Source of the DNA: Costus lasius
Lineage: Eukaryota; Streptophyta; Magnoliopsida; Zingiberales; Costaceae
DNA: 64,000 nt
Reading direction: 5' to 3'
NCBI GenBank assembly: GCA_027563935.2
Contig: CM050450.1
Coordinates: 29,561,439-29,625,438 of the forward strand
Below are positions 23,576 to 34,700 of this stretch, in pieces. Positions within the stretch are counted from its first letter, which is position 1. Every line of letters starts with the position of its first letter. Position numbers and translations under genes: made by a program. The notes under the pieces were generated by a model. It was not told the origin of the DNA. It saw only the letters and a list, made by a program, of their open reading frames with translations, and did not search any database.

Positions 23576-24473
23576 GCCGCGACGGTGGTAGCCCAGCCCA
23601 CGACTTTAAAGTTTTGCTGTTTTGTCGCGATGTGCTCGGAGCGTGTCTAAACCATCTCCGCTAAGACACGTATGCTGAAGGACGAAGGACCTACGCCTTT
23701 GTAGGAATAGTTGGTAGTTGGTAGGATTCTATGAGCTTTCTTGTTTTATGTGGCAGCTTGACCACTTTTTGGTAGTTAGTTTGTTAGGATGTTGTCCCTT
23801 GTCTTGTTCCCCCTCCTTATCTTATAAAAGAGAGGGGTTGGCCAGCATTCCACCTTAGTTCTCTTTGGTGTAGAGAGTTCTCTTGGTGAGCTTAGAAGTT
23901 GCCAGCATTGTGTGAAGACGAGCCGGAGCCTCACCTTCGTCGTTGTTCGAGTCGAAGACGTCTCTTCGATTCCAAGTTGTTTCTTCTTCCGTTTTGAAGT
24001 AAATCCCACCTTCCGGTGGGTCAGGTTCGCCTGTTTTCTCCTTCTATCTTTGATAACAAACTGGTTTTCCCCTTTTTCATCTTCACCCACGCCAGTCCGC
24101 ACGTCAGAGCGTGGTCGGTTCTCTTGTTTCTTTGGTTTGTTTCAGCCCTCAAGGCAGGTTAGCTGAACCCCTGCACACTCGCTGTCCCCCGCGTGGCTGA
24201 GCTCAAAACGCGCTAGAGAGCTGCAAGGAATGCTTTTAAATTGCTGCGAGGTTAGTGTGTTGCATTAAATAGTTGGGTGCCGTCGCTTATCATTCGCATT
24301 AGTGTTGCCCAATCGAATTCGCCGCTGTTTCGTCGTGTTTTCTATCGGTTTTCCTGCGCTTTCCGAAGCATTTCTTCTTCCCTCGTCTCACGACCCTCTC
24401 CCGTTTTATGTGCATCGTGTAACAACCCTAGAGTACGGCATAAGGACCCTCCCTCCTATTAGACGCTACATTA
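22828..24473 (+). mobile_element. Solo CRM-like LTR (about 1646 bp) inside the Athila LTR
   Basis: Begins TGATGCAGGAGC, like the CRM LTRs at 46615 (-) and 17791 (-), and ends CTACATTA, where the related LTR end reads CTGCATCA. The flanks GAGGC (22823-22827) and GAGAT (24474-24478) are a decayed 5-bp duplication. The uninterrupted Athila copy at 45060-45080 reads straight through this point. The R/U5 part resembles 45423-45900 on the minus strand. A TATA box (CTTATAAAAG) is at 23821. Confidence 0.85.
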
Positions 24474-24729
24474 GAGATCCATCAACGAGACGAACCCGAA
24501 GTTCCAATATCTCTAACCCCGTTTTACACCAAAAACTTTCTCTTGCTCGACTCGGTCTGTTTGTTGTACTTTTCGCAATTTCAAACCATTTAATCGACTG
24601 TCTAGCTATCGATTCACAATCACTTGGTACTTGATCACTGTCCCTGTGGGATCGACATCTAAAGTACTACTACGATGAAACTGTTACGCTTGCGGTTGGT
24701 TGTGCGTTAGTATGGCACACATCAAGTTT

Positions 24730-24747
24730 TGGCGCCGTTGCCGGGGA
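24730..24747 (+). promoter_or_regulatory. Primer binding site (Asp tRNA), Athila P
   Basis: TGGCGCCGTTGCCGGGGA is a perfect match to the complement of the plant Asp-tRNA 3' end. It lies 5 bases after the LTR end. Confidence 0.95.
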
Positions 24748-24924
24748 CAGGCAATCAATATCAAAGTGATTTAACAATTGGTAGACTGGACGTTTTGTTT
24801 CTTTTGTTATTGATTTTTTATTTTTGTTTCTTTGTCTTTGTTTCTTTGTTTGTTCTGATTTTGTTTCTTTGTTATTGTGCTTTAGTTTTTCTCTCTATCT
24901 CTATTATTTGTGCTTAACTGTTAT

Positions 24925-25575
24925 ATGCGTAGAGGTTTACCATCAGGTGGATTGGAAGATCTATACGAGCTTGATCAGGAAATTGAAAGGACGTTCCATG
25001 ACAGAAGGCAATTAAAGGAATTAAGTGCTAGAGAAGCATCGAGGATTATTGAACCTATTCCTCTGGATCTACCAATGGCGAACGATAATAGAACTCTGAA
25101 GGATTTTGCTTCTCCAAATGCGCAGGGTCTCCACTCAAGTATTTCTCGACCTCCAGTGGAGGATAATAACTTTAAGATTAAGCCCTCCCTCTTATCGATG
25201 GTTCAACAGAACCAATTCGGAGGCCTACCATCTAAAGATCCAAATATGCATTTGTCTATTTTCCTAGAGTTCTGTGACACGACCAAGATGAATGGAGTTT
25301 CTGCCGACGCGCTACAACTACGACTCTTCTCATTCTCTCTGCGAGATAGAGCTCGAAACTGGCTATATTCTCTCCAACCTGAATTGCTTACAACTTGGGA
25401 GCAACTTTCCCAAGCATTTCTTTCGAAGTACTTTCCCCCAAGTAAAACTATCCAACTGCGAAACCAGATCACTGGTTTCACCCAAAAAGATGGGGAATCT
25501 CTGTATGAAGCTTGGGAGAGATTCAAGGAGCTTCAACATCTATGCCCACACCACGGCTTGGAAAAATGGGTAATT
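24925..25575 (+). pseudogene. Athila P gag, N-terminal part, interrupted by Angela A3
   Basis: The frame with MRRGLPSGGLEDLYE starts at 24925. The retrotransposon gag domain follows: NRTLKDFASPN, NNFKIKPSLLSMVQQNQFGG, LRLFSFSLRDRARNWLY, FPPSKTIQLRNQ and CPHHGLEKWV. It is collinear with gag of elements A and D. The frame is intact up to the Angela insertion after the codons for WVI at 25575, and gag resumes at 34701. Confidence 0.9.
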
Positions 25576-27274
25576 TGTTGGGGTATGCCCTTAGCCTAAT
25601 GTTTGAGGCCTTGGGATTGTATCAGTATCATGTAATAAACTCTTATGTTTATAAAGGCATGGTTATTATTCAGTTTGCTACATTGTCTGCTGCAATATAT
25701 GTTCTTCTTGGATAATGTCTCAAAGCTGTTCAGCTAGGCTGACATGCTATAAGTCCTTAGTCGATATATCTTGGTGAACATGAGACAGCCTTGATATGAT
25801 TGAGACTAATATGTGTTCTGATCTTATAGGATCCTTCGAGCATGGAATAAGATGTAGACTCATGGGTACATTGGATGTACTGGACAGACCCTACTAGGAT
25901 ATTCAATTGTTTGTCACAATGTGAATAATCCTTGTATATGACAAGTGGCACATTTCCTCTGACTTGAGATCACTTGTGTTTTCTAAATGATGATTGTCAT
26001 TGTTTTGAGATAGTTCGATATCATTTGAAACATAATGATTATAGACTATCTTGGATGGTGAGCTTGAGTCATGTTAGGGCACTAGTGATAGACATAGGAT
26101 TGCCGTCTCCTTGTTTAAGGAGTGTGATGTTCTAAAGGGGCCCCCTGGATGAGATGATTGAGAAAGTGTATGGCCATACCCAGGTGACTATGTTCATCTG
26201 ATCTAATCATGCTCATCATATTGGAGTTACAAGCTTGACACGCTTGTCCAATAAGAACATCCAGTGGCAAAGGAAATATGTATGCTTCGTGAGTTGGATT
26301 CACACTTGTGCTGTGTTTTGGGTGTAGTCTTGGAAGACTCTTTTCTTTATATCGGGAGACAGTGATGTGTTGCTAGATACCCCTCACTGATCGTGATGAC
26401 GTAAGTTATCGTTACCGACAATTAAAGGAAACCCTCAGGGTCGCACAATTGATGATATGGCTTACTTAAGTCAGATCGTGTGGACTGAATTAGTTGGGTT
26501 CAGTTTAAAGGGATTTAATCTCTGATTATGAGTGAGATCCGGTCTGATCATGTTTGATTGATTAGGGCTTGAGATCGGTAAGCTTTGATCGAGAGAATGG
26601 ATGCTTGATCAGTGAGATCAAGAGCATCAAGAGATCAACGGTTAGATCTGGAACCTTAGGGTTTTAATTTGATCTAGGCCATGTCGCTTGGTTTATTTGG
26701 CTATTGAACCAAATTCAAGATGAACCGGCTCATGGATGAGCGCATGGTTCAAGGGTGAAGTGAGTTGGCGATTGGGGAAACCCATGATCGCAAGTGGAGA
26801 AGTGGCATGATATTTTTAGATAGCACTTCTCTTGCGTGACCACCTCTCACGTTCACGCCCCCCCCCCCCCCCCCTTTCTCTCTTGTGTTCGTCGCCTTGC
26901 CTCTTGCTCTTGACGAGAGAACTTGGTGTTGTGAAGAGGTTGACGAAAAGAGGAAAAGAAATCGCCAAGCAAAACATCTCTTCCCTTTTACCATTCGACA
27001 AGGACACCTTTGGGCCTTGCTAGCACAAGGAGCGCCAAAGAGGAGTAGGCGACATCAACTGTGTGCGTCACCTCTGGAGAAGATCCAGTTCGATCTTTGC
27101 TTCCAAGGCGCCATCTAGAAATGGCTATGGTATGATTCTATCTCTTCCGTGCAATCGGATTTTATATGGTTGATCATATCTCATGAAACTAATCCTTTGA
27201 AACCCTTTCCGCTGCTTAAAATTTTAATATGCGCCATGCTGGGTTTCGCCCCCCTCTTGAAAGGGGTTCTTTCA
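25576..27274 (+). repeat. 5' LTR of Angela A3 (1699 bp)
   Basis: TGTTGGGGTATGCCC to GGGGTTCTTTCA. Candidate promoter elements are TTTATAAAGGC near 25650 and CTTTATATCGGG near 26345; I cannot tell which is used. A 17-C homopolymer lies at 26858-26874. The short ORFs here repeat in all Angela LTRs and are not genes. Confidence 0.95.
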
Positions 27275-27276
27275 AT

Positions 27277-27289
27277 TGGTATCAGAGGC
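27277..27289 (+). promoter_or_regulatory. Primer binding site (initiator Met tRNA), Angela A3
   Basis: TGGTATCAGAGGC follows the LTR after 2 bases. Eleven bases match the initiator-Met complement; compared with A2 there is an extra G before the final C. Confidence 0.9.
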
Positions 27290-29093
27290 AATGTTTCATG
27301 CTTGCTTATGATTGCCATGTTATGTCAATGTTTGCGCAAGAAAAAAGATCTAGAGGTCACATGCGAATACTTATGCTATAGATGTTATTTTCACCATGGC
27401 GCATGTTGTTATTGGCGCATGTTTTTGTATGTTTTCTTAAAACCTATATCACATGCGCGAATCACCTTAGATCTAAAGCGCCTACTGTAAACCCTTAGAT
27501 GGGTTATTAGGGTTGAAATCTCAGTCTAGTCAAGATCCAACCAGTCTGATCAGACTATCTGACAGCCTTGATGGGTCGACCAGATAGCACCTTGGCGCAA
27601 GCTTGAGGTGGCTATAGGTCGACTGCAGACAGGCGTGTAGCGATGTCTGATTGAGACAACCTATGAACGCACATGAGTTAGGCCCGGGGTCACACCCGCT
27701 TGCCAGACCTCAGTGTGGTCGTTCAGCCCTTGGCGCATGCATAGTTGGCCTATTGGTCGACTCAAGTCAGTTAGGACTTGGTGCATGAAAGGGCAGTGGA
27801 TCTGACCAGGTCTGATGAGTGGATCCCTAGTAATGGACCATTGTAAGGTAGTAGGGAAAATAAGGAAAATTAAAAATGATCCCAAGGGGTTTTTAAAATT
27901 TAATTTTTCATGATTGGATCACATGATGATTGATGCATCTGTATGTTTATTTATTCTTATGTGGGCTGCCCAAGTTAACTGTGTGCTGTGCTGGGGCCTG
28001 CGTGCCTGGAAATTATTGTTGTAAATTAATTTTTATTTATGTGATCTGCGAATCACAGTTTAATTAATTTATAATGTGAAATTGACCTGCGTGTCAATCT
28101 TGTCTAGATAGTTAAATTTGTAATTTAATTAGACAAGAGCACAGAGCACACTTGGTAGAGGCGCATGCAGCAGTGGCTTGACCAGGTGGGAGGTCTAGGG
28201 TTCGACCCTAGGACCTGGCGCATTTTCCCTGGTGAGCGCACCAGATCTGCAGATGGCGCTTGGGCCCTGGTTTGGGCCAGATGAGCAGCAAAAGCCCCAT
28301 GAAGCAAAAGCAAGTCAAGACTTAAGTTAAATTAAGGTCTTACTTAGGGCTATGGGCTTTTACCACATAAGATTCATGCTTTCTTTTATTTTATTATTTA
28401 AATATTAGAATTGCATGATTACTTTATCTTCTGCTATCACCATAGGAATTGCATGATAGTGAAGAAGATAAAAGACCGTTAAAATCCAACGCTAAAATAT
28501 CAAGCTCGTAAGCCTTCTGACGCGAAACCTCACTGTTCTGATTATCGTTGGAGCCGTGTTGTACCCACTCAGTGGGCACGTCCATCTATCTTCAGACGGT
28601 GTGGGATTACACCTGCGTGTTACAGGGTAGGGATTTATCCCTTCTCGTTGCTCAGCATAGCACGTGGTGGTCCAGGAAGTAGGTCGGGTCAGCTTGACCA
28701 TGTAGGCTACATATGTGGCGCATATGGTAGCGCATGGAGGCAGCCATCTGTGGAATCAGAGACTGTGTTGTACCAACTCAGTTGGCACAGTCTGCTGGAT
28801 TGCCCAGATGAAGGGGAATCGCACGGGTTGGCGATCGGCAGGGACTGCCTACCGGAGATTAGTGCTTGTACTCTCTGTGCATCTTATCTCGCCTGAGCGG
28901 GACGCGGAGACCAAGTATGAAATCCGGATCCCATCTCACTAGAAGAGTTCTACTCTTTCGGACTGTTTAATGGATTTTTCAGTCAGATAAAATAGTGAGA
29001 AAAAGAATCTTTCTTAAGTCCTGATTGATTCTTAACATTGATACTGACCTTGCTGTTCTTGCATTGTTGTAGATACCTGCAGCAACGAACACC
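27290..29093 (+). other. 5' leader of Angela A3 with two bulged hairpins and a tRNA-like module
   Basis: A long untranslated region between primer site and gag. It contains a tRNA/SINE-like segment (about 28132-28235, with a B-box-like GGTTCGACCC at 28199-28208). It also holds two related inverted repeats, at 28550-28583 and 28761-28792, each with a TTGTA bulge. The corresponding parts of A2's leader keep the pairing. No conserved ORF. In the related BARE element, dimerisation and packaging signals have been proposed in the leader; a similar role here is inference. Confidence 0.75.
28132..28235 (+). repeat. tRNA/SINE-like segment in the Angela leader
   Basis: An A-box-like GCACACTTGGTAGAGGCG (28145-28162) and a B-box-like GGTTCGACCC (28199-28208) sit 54 bases apart. 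The B box lies in the loop of the hairpin CTAGGG-TTCGA-CCCTAG, a T-arm shape. In A2 (minus, about 6125-6150) the arm reads CTAGAG-TTTGA-CTCTAG, so one base pair has changed on both sides. It could be an old SINE captured by the family, or a tRNA mimic. Confidence 0.5.
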
Positions 29094-32000
29094 ATGAACT
29101 TCAATGTGCGATCCCTGCTAGAAAGGGAGAAGTTTGCTGGGCCGAACTTCTCTGACTGGTTTGGACACCTTAAGATTGTTCTTAAGGCAGAGAGGAAACT
29201 GTATGTCCTCGAGACGGCGATACCGCCTCAGCCCGCTCCGAACGCCGCAAGGGCGGTTCGGGAAGCTTATGAAAAGCACGTCAATGATAGCATTGATGTC
29301 GCTTGCCTGATGTTAGCGTCTATGACGCCACCGCTGCAGCGTCAGCATGAGGATATGTCTGCTATAGACATGATAGCGAACCTCAAGATGCTGTATGCTG
29401 CACAGGCAAGGACTGAGCGCTACAATTTGACAAAGCTCTTCTTTCAGAGCAAACTGGCTGAAGGGAGCCCAGTAGGAGCTCACGTGCTCAAGATGATTGG
29501 GCACAAGGAGGCTCTAGAGAAACTGGGGCATACCATCAACCAGGAGCTTGCTGTGGATATTATTCTGCAGTCTCTCCCGCCTTCATTCGACGCGTTCATT
29601 ATTAATTTTAATATGAACAAAATCGATTGTACTCCGGCAGAGCTGCTGAATATGCTCCTCACTACTGAGGAGACTCTGAAGGGAAAGCCTTCGACCTCTG
29701 TCTTAATGGTTCCTTCAAGGAACAAGAAGAAGGGGAAGAAGGGCAAGACCCCTGTCAAGAGCTACAGCAAGGCTCTGAAGCAAAAGGTGAAGCGGTCCAA
29801 GGAATACAGGTGTTTCCACTGTGGCCAGCTGGGTTATTGGAAAAAGGACTGTAAAGCGCTTCAAGGAGATAAGAGGGGAAGCATCGCTTCTGGCTCAGGT
29901 ATATTCGTGACTGAGGTCATGTTTTCTTCTTCTATATCATGGGTGTTGGACACTGCATGTGGAGTTCACATTTGTTCAAATGTACAGGAACTCAAGAGAA
30001 GAAGACAGGTGGGACAGCATGAGGTGGACCTACGAGTTGGAAACGGGGCACGGGTTGCTGCTGTTGCTGTAGGAGACTATTTCATTTCTTTACCATCTGG
30101 ACTTGTATTGGAACTAGACAATTGTTATTTTGTTCCCAGTATTACTAAAAATATTATCTCCATTCCTGCTCTTGTCAGGAAGGGTTTTTCCTTTGAATGC
30201 AATATTTCAAAGTGTCTTTTATCTTATGATAATATTGTTTATGCAACTGGTTCAATTAGCAATGGATTATTCATGTTGGACATGGAGCGTTCCATACAAA
30301 ATGTTGATATTAAGAAAGCCAAGTATGCTGATGACAGCACCTTGCTATGGCATAGTCGTTTAGGCCATATTAACGAGAAACGCATTAAGCGGTTGCATGA
30401 TCATGGACTGCTGGGATCATTCTCCTATAAGGAGATTGATACATGCAAAGCTTGTTTGATGGGTAAAATGACGAAGTCACCTTTTTCTCACAAAGGTCAA
30501 AGGGCTTCAGGTTTACTTGACCTTATACACAGTGATGTGTGTGGGCCATTTAGTAAACATGCCAGAGGTGGCTATCAGTACTTCATTACCTTTACTGATG
30601 ATTTCAGTAGATATGGGTATGTCTATTTAATGAGACATAAAAGTGAATCTTTTGACAAGTTCAAAGAGTTCAAGAATGAAGTACAAAATCAGCTAGGCCG
30701 TAATATCAAGGCACTTCGCTCAGATCGAGGTGGAGAATACTTGAGTCATACGTTTACTGACTATCTGAAGGAGTGTGGGATTATCTCACAGCTCACTCCG
30801 CCAGGAACACCGCAATGGAATGGTGTGTCCGAGAGGAGAAATAGAACGTTACTTGATATGGTTCGTTCTATGATGAGTCAGGCTACTCTTCCTTACTCCT
30901 TTTGGGGTTTTGCACTGGAAACAGCTGCAAAGGTACTAAACCGAGTGCCATCCAAGGCAGTTTCAAAAACTCCATATGAGTTATGGTATGGGAAACAGCC
31001 GAGCTTGACATTTATCAGGATCTGGGGCTGCGAGGCTTATGTCAAAAAGCTCGCCTCTGGGAAACTAGAGAGCAGATCTGACAAATGTAACTTTGTCGGT
31101 TACCCTAAGGAGACTAAGGGTTATTATTTCTACGATCCCAAAGAGAACAAGGTATTTGTTGCTCGGACGGCCATATTTCTTGAGAAGGAGTTTCTTCTGC
31201 AAGAGGCCAGTGGGAGAGAAATAAAGCTGGATGAGAATCCAGAGGAAGGACAAAGTAGTCAAGCACAGTTGGATGAGCCTGAGCCGGTAGATCAGGTTAT
31301 TGAACAGCCTGAGGCTCAGATATCACGGGAACCGCGAAGATCGGGAAGGATTCGTCGACAACCTGAGCGTTATGACGGAGTCTACATCATTGATCATGAT
31401 GAACCCCTCACTTATGCGGATGCGGTCAGTGGACCGGAGTCAGCAAGATGGCTTGAAGCTATGCGCGCCGAGATGGACTCCATGTCAGATAACCAAGTTT
31501 GGGATTTGGTTGATCCGCCTCCGGGAGTTATCCCTATAGGCTGCAAATGGATCTTCAAGAAGAAGATTGACATGGATGGTAACGTGGTTACCTATAAAGG
31601 CAGGCTAGTTGCGAAAGGTTTCAAACAAATCTACGGGATAGATTATGATGAAACTTTCTCACCTGTAGCTATGTTTAAGTCTATTCGGATTCTTTTCGCG
31701 ATAGCTGCATATTACGATTATGAGATCTGGCAGATGGATGTGAAAACAGCTTTCCTTAATGGAAATCTGGATGAGGATGTGTATATGACACAACCTGAGG
31801 GTTTCACTAATCCATCAGATCGTCATAAAATATGCAAGTTAAAGAAGTCCATTTATGGACTTAAGCAAGCATCAAGAAGCTGGAATATTCGTTTTGATGA
31901 ATCAGTCACTGAATTTGGTTTCATCAAGAACGAGGATGACCCGTGTGTGTATAAGAGGTTTAGTGGGAGCGTAATTACTTTCCTAGTCCTCTACGTCGAT

Positions 32001-32975
32001 GACATCTTGATCATTGGAAATGACATTCCTGAAATGCATGCTGTTAAAGCATGGTTAAAGAAATGTTTCCAAATGAAAGATCTAGGAGAAGCAGCCTATG
32101 TATTAGGTGTGAAGATCTACAGGGATAGATCTAAGAGGCTTCTCGGGCTGTGCCAGAGTACTTACATCGAAAAAGTCCTGGAGAGATTTCATTTAGAGAA
32201 TTCTAAATGAGGATATCTTCCAGTCAGACATGGTCTGAGTCTTTCGAAGAGTCAGTGTCCACAAACACAGACTGAGAAAGATGAAATGGACAATACGCCT
32301 TATGCTTCGGCTATTGGATCCATTATGTATGCGATGTTGTGTACTCGCCCAGACGTCGCTTACGGGTTAAGCGTGACCAGTCGTTTCCAAAGTAATCCAG
32401 GCTTGGCGCACTGGATTGCAGTCAAGAACATCTTAAAATATCTGCGGAGGACCAAAGATATGTTCTTGATATATGGTGGTCAGGAAGAACTCAGTATTGA
32501 AGGGTATACTGACGCTTCGTTCCAGTCTGACCAGGATGATTTCCGATCGCAATCAGGCTATGTTTTTAGCTTGAATGGAGGAGCAGTGGTGTGGAAAAGT
32601 TTCAAACAGTCAACTGTTGCTGATTCCACAACAAAAGCCGAGTATGTTGCAGCCTCGGAAGCATCCAAGGAGGCAGTGTGGATTCGTAAGTTCGTGAGAG
32701 AACTTGGTGTTGTTCCTTCGAGTGCAGATCCTTTGGTTATCTTCTGTGATAACACTGGAGCAATCGCACAAGCAAAGGAACCACGGTCGCACCAGAAGTC
32801 CAAGCACATACAGAGACAGTTTCATTTGATCAGGGAGATCATAGATCGTGGCGAGATCAAAGTCTGCAAGGTTCATACAGATGACAATCTGGCAGACCCG
32901 CTTACCAAGCCTCTGGCGCAGCAGAAGCATGAGAAGCACTGTAATAATATGGGTTTGAGATTTCTCAACCATTAG
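29094..32975 (+). pseudogene. Angela gag-pol polyprotein with one stop codon at 32208
   Basis: Starts at ATG 29094 (MNFNVRSLLERE) and would be 1293 residues. Gag spans about 1-260. The zinc-knuckle position (240-253) reads CFHCGQLGYWKKDC, with Tyr instead of His at 248. Protease: DTACG at 286. Integrase: H420, H425, C451, C454 and the triad D481, D544, E580 (D-35-E). A basic linker, RRSGRIRRQPERYDG, follows. RT: QMDVKTAFLNG near 880 and YVDD at 967-970. A TGA at 32208-32210 interrupts where copy A1 has CGA. The frame then continues through RNase H (GYTDASF, CDNTG) to the stop at 32975. The RNase H motif reads TKAEY where A1 has TEAEY. All domains are present, but this copy should make no full polyprotein unless the stop is read through. 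Confidence 0.93.
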
Positions 32976-32995
32976 ATTAAGTGCAAGTGGGAGAT
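32976..32995 (+). promoter_or_regulatory. Polypurine tract of Angela A3
   Basis: AAGTGCAAGTGGGAGAT lies directly before the 3' LTR start at 32996 and is identical in A1. Confidence 0.85.
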
Positions 32996-34695
32996 TGTTG
33001 GGGTATGCCCTTAGCCTAATGTTTGAGGCCTTGGGATTGTATCAGTATCATGTAATAAACTCTTATGTTTATAAAGGCATGGTTATTATTCAGTTTGCTA
33101 CATTGTCTGCTGCAATATATGTTCTTCTTGGATAATGTCTCAAAGCTGTTCAGCTAGGCTGACATGCTATAAGTCCTTAGTCGATATATCTTGGTGAACA
33201 TGAGACAGCCTTGATATGATTGAGACTAATATGTGTTCTGATCTTATAGGATGCTTCGAGCATGGAATAAGATGTAGACTCATGGGTACATTGGATGTAC
33301 TGGACAGACCCTACTAGGATATTCAATTGTTTGTCGCAATGTGAATAATCCTTGTATATGACAAGTGGCACATTTCCTCTGACTTGAGATCACTTGTGTT
33401 TTCTAAATGATGATTGTCATTGTTTTGAGATAGTTCGATATCATTTGAAACATAATGATTATAGACTATCTTGGATGGTGAGCTTGAGTCATGTTAGGGC
33501 ACTAGTGATAGACATAGGATTGCCGTCTCCTTGTTTAAGGAGTGTGATGTTCTAAAGGGGCCCCCTGGATGAGATGATTGAGAAAGTGTATGGCCATACC
33601 CAGGTGACTATGTTCATCTGATCTAATCATGCTCATCATATTGGAGTTACAAGCTTGACACGCTTGTCCAATAAGAACATCCAGTGGCAAAGGAAATATG
33701 TATGCTTCGTGAGTTGGATTCACACTTGTGCTGTGTTTTGGGTGTAGTCTTGGAAGACTCTTTTCTTTATATCGGGAGACAGTGATGTGTTGCTAGATAC
33801 CCCTCACTGATCGTGATGACGTAAGTTATCGTTACCGACAATTAAAGGAAACCCTCAGGGTCGCACAATTGATGATATGGCTTACTTAAGTCAGATCGTG
33901 TGGACTGAATTAGTTGGGTTCAGTTTAAAGGGATTTAATCTCTGATTATGAGTGAGATCCGGTCTGATCATGTTTGATTGATTAGGGCTTGAGATCGGTA
34001 AGCTTTGATCGAGAGAATGGATGCTTGATCAGTGAGATCAGGAGCATCAAGAGATCAACGGTTAGATCTGGAACCTTAGGGTTTTAATTTGATCTAGGCC
34101 ATGTCGCTTGGTTTATTTGGCTATTGAACCAAATTCAAGATGAACCGGCTCATGGATGAGCGCATGGTTCAAGGGTGAAGTGAGTTGGCGATTGGGGTAA
34201 ACCCATGATCGCAAGTGGAGAAGTGGCATGCTATTTTTAGATAGCACTTCTCTTGCGTGACCACCTCTCACGTTCACGCCCCCCCCCCCCCCCCCTTTCT
34301 CTCTTGTGTTCGTCGCCTTGCCTCTTGCTCTTGACGAGAGAACTTGGTGTTGTGAAGAGGTTGACGAAAAGAGGAAAAGAAATCGCCAAGCAAAACATCT
34401 CTTCCCTTTTACCATTCGACAAGGACACCTTTGGGCCTTGCTAGCACAAGGAGCGCCAAAGAGGAGTAGGCGACATCAACTGTGTGCGTCACCTCTGGAG
34501 AAGATCCAGTTCGATCTTTGCTTCCAAGGCGCCATCTAGAAATGGCTATGGTATGATTCTATCTCTTCCGTGCAATCGGATTTTATATGGTTGATCATAT
34601 CTCATGAAACTAATCCTTTGAAACCCTTTCCGCTGCTTAAAATTTTAATATGCGCCATGCTGGGTTTCGCCCCCCTCTTGAAAGGGGTTCTTTCA
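32996..34695 (+). repeat. 3' LTR of Angela A3 (1700 bp)
   Basis: Collinear with 25576-27274. Differences seen: C/G at 25833 vs 33253, A/G at 25916 vs 33336, A/G at 26621 vs 34041, an extra T near 34198, and A/C near 26812 vs 34232. It ends TTCTTTCA followed by the duplication TAATT. Confidence 0.96.
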
Positions 34696-34700
34696 TAATT

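Larger units (their letters stand above)
21295..24724 (+). repeat. 5' LTR of Athila P, interrupted by a solo CRM LTR
   Basis: Starts TGATGTCCCGT at 21295 and ends GGCACACATCA at 24724, so the ends form a TGATG/CATCA inverted pair. The LTR proper is 21295-22827 plus 24479-24724, about 1.78 kb. Compared with the second copy at 43587-45300 it has about 100 bp extra near 22030-22125 and lacks about 57 bp near 22745. ATTACGGC/GCCGTAAT-type palindromes begin about 246 bp from its start. Confidence 0.85.
25576..34695 (+). mobile_element. Near-complete young Angela-type copia element A3 (9120 bp), TSD TAATT
   Basis: The LTRs are 25576-27274 and 32996-34695, both TG...CA, and the target duplication TAATT lies at 25571-25575 and 34696-34700. 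Inside are the initiator-Met primer site, a 1.8 kb leader, one long gag-pol frame with a single stop, and a polypurine tract. Reading the two LTRs side by side I find four substitutions and one single-base indel, plus an identical run of 17 C's, so the insertion is recent. It interrupts gag of Athila P. Confidence 0.97.

Noticed and set aside
28199..28208. A genuine tRNA gene in the Angela leader
   Set aside because: A plausible B box and T arm, but I could not form a proper acceptor stem and anticodon arm; a tRNA-derived or tRNA-like segment is the safer call.
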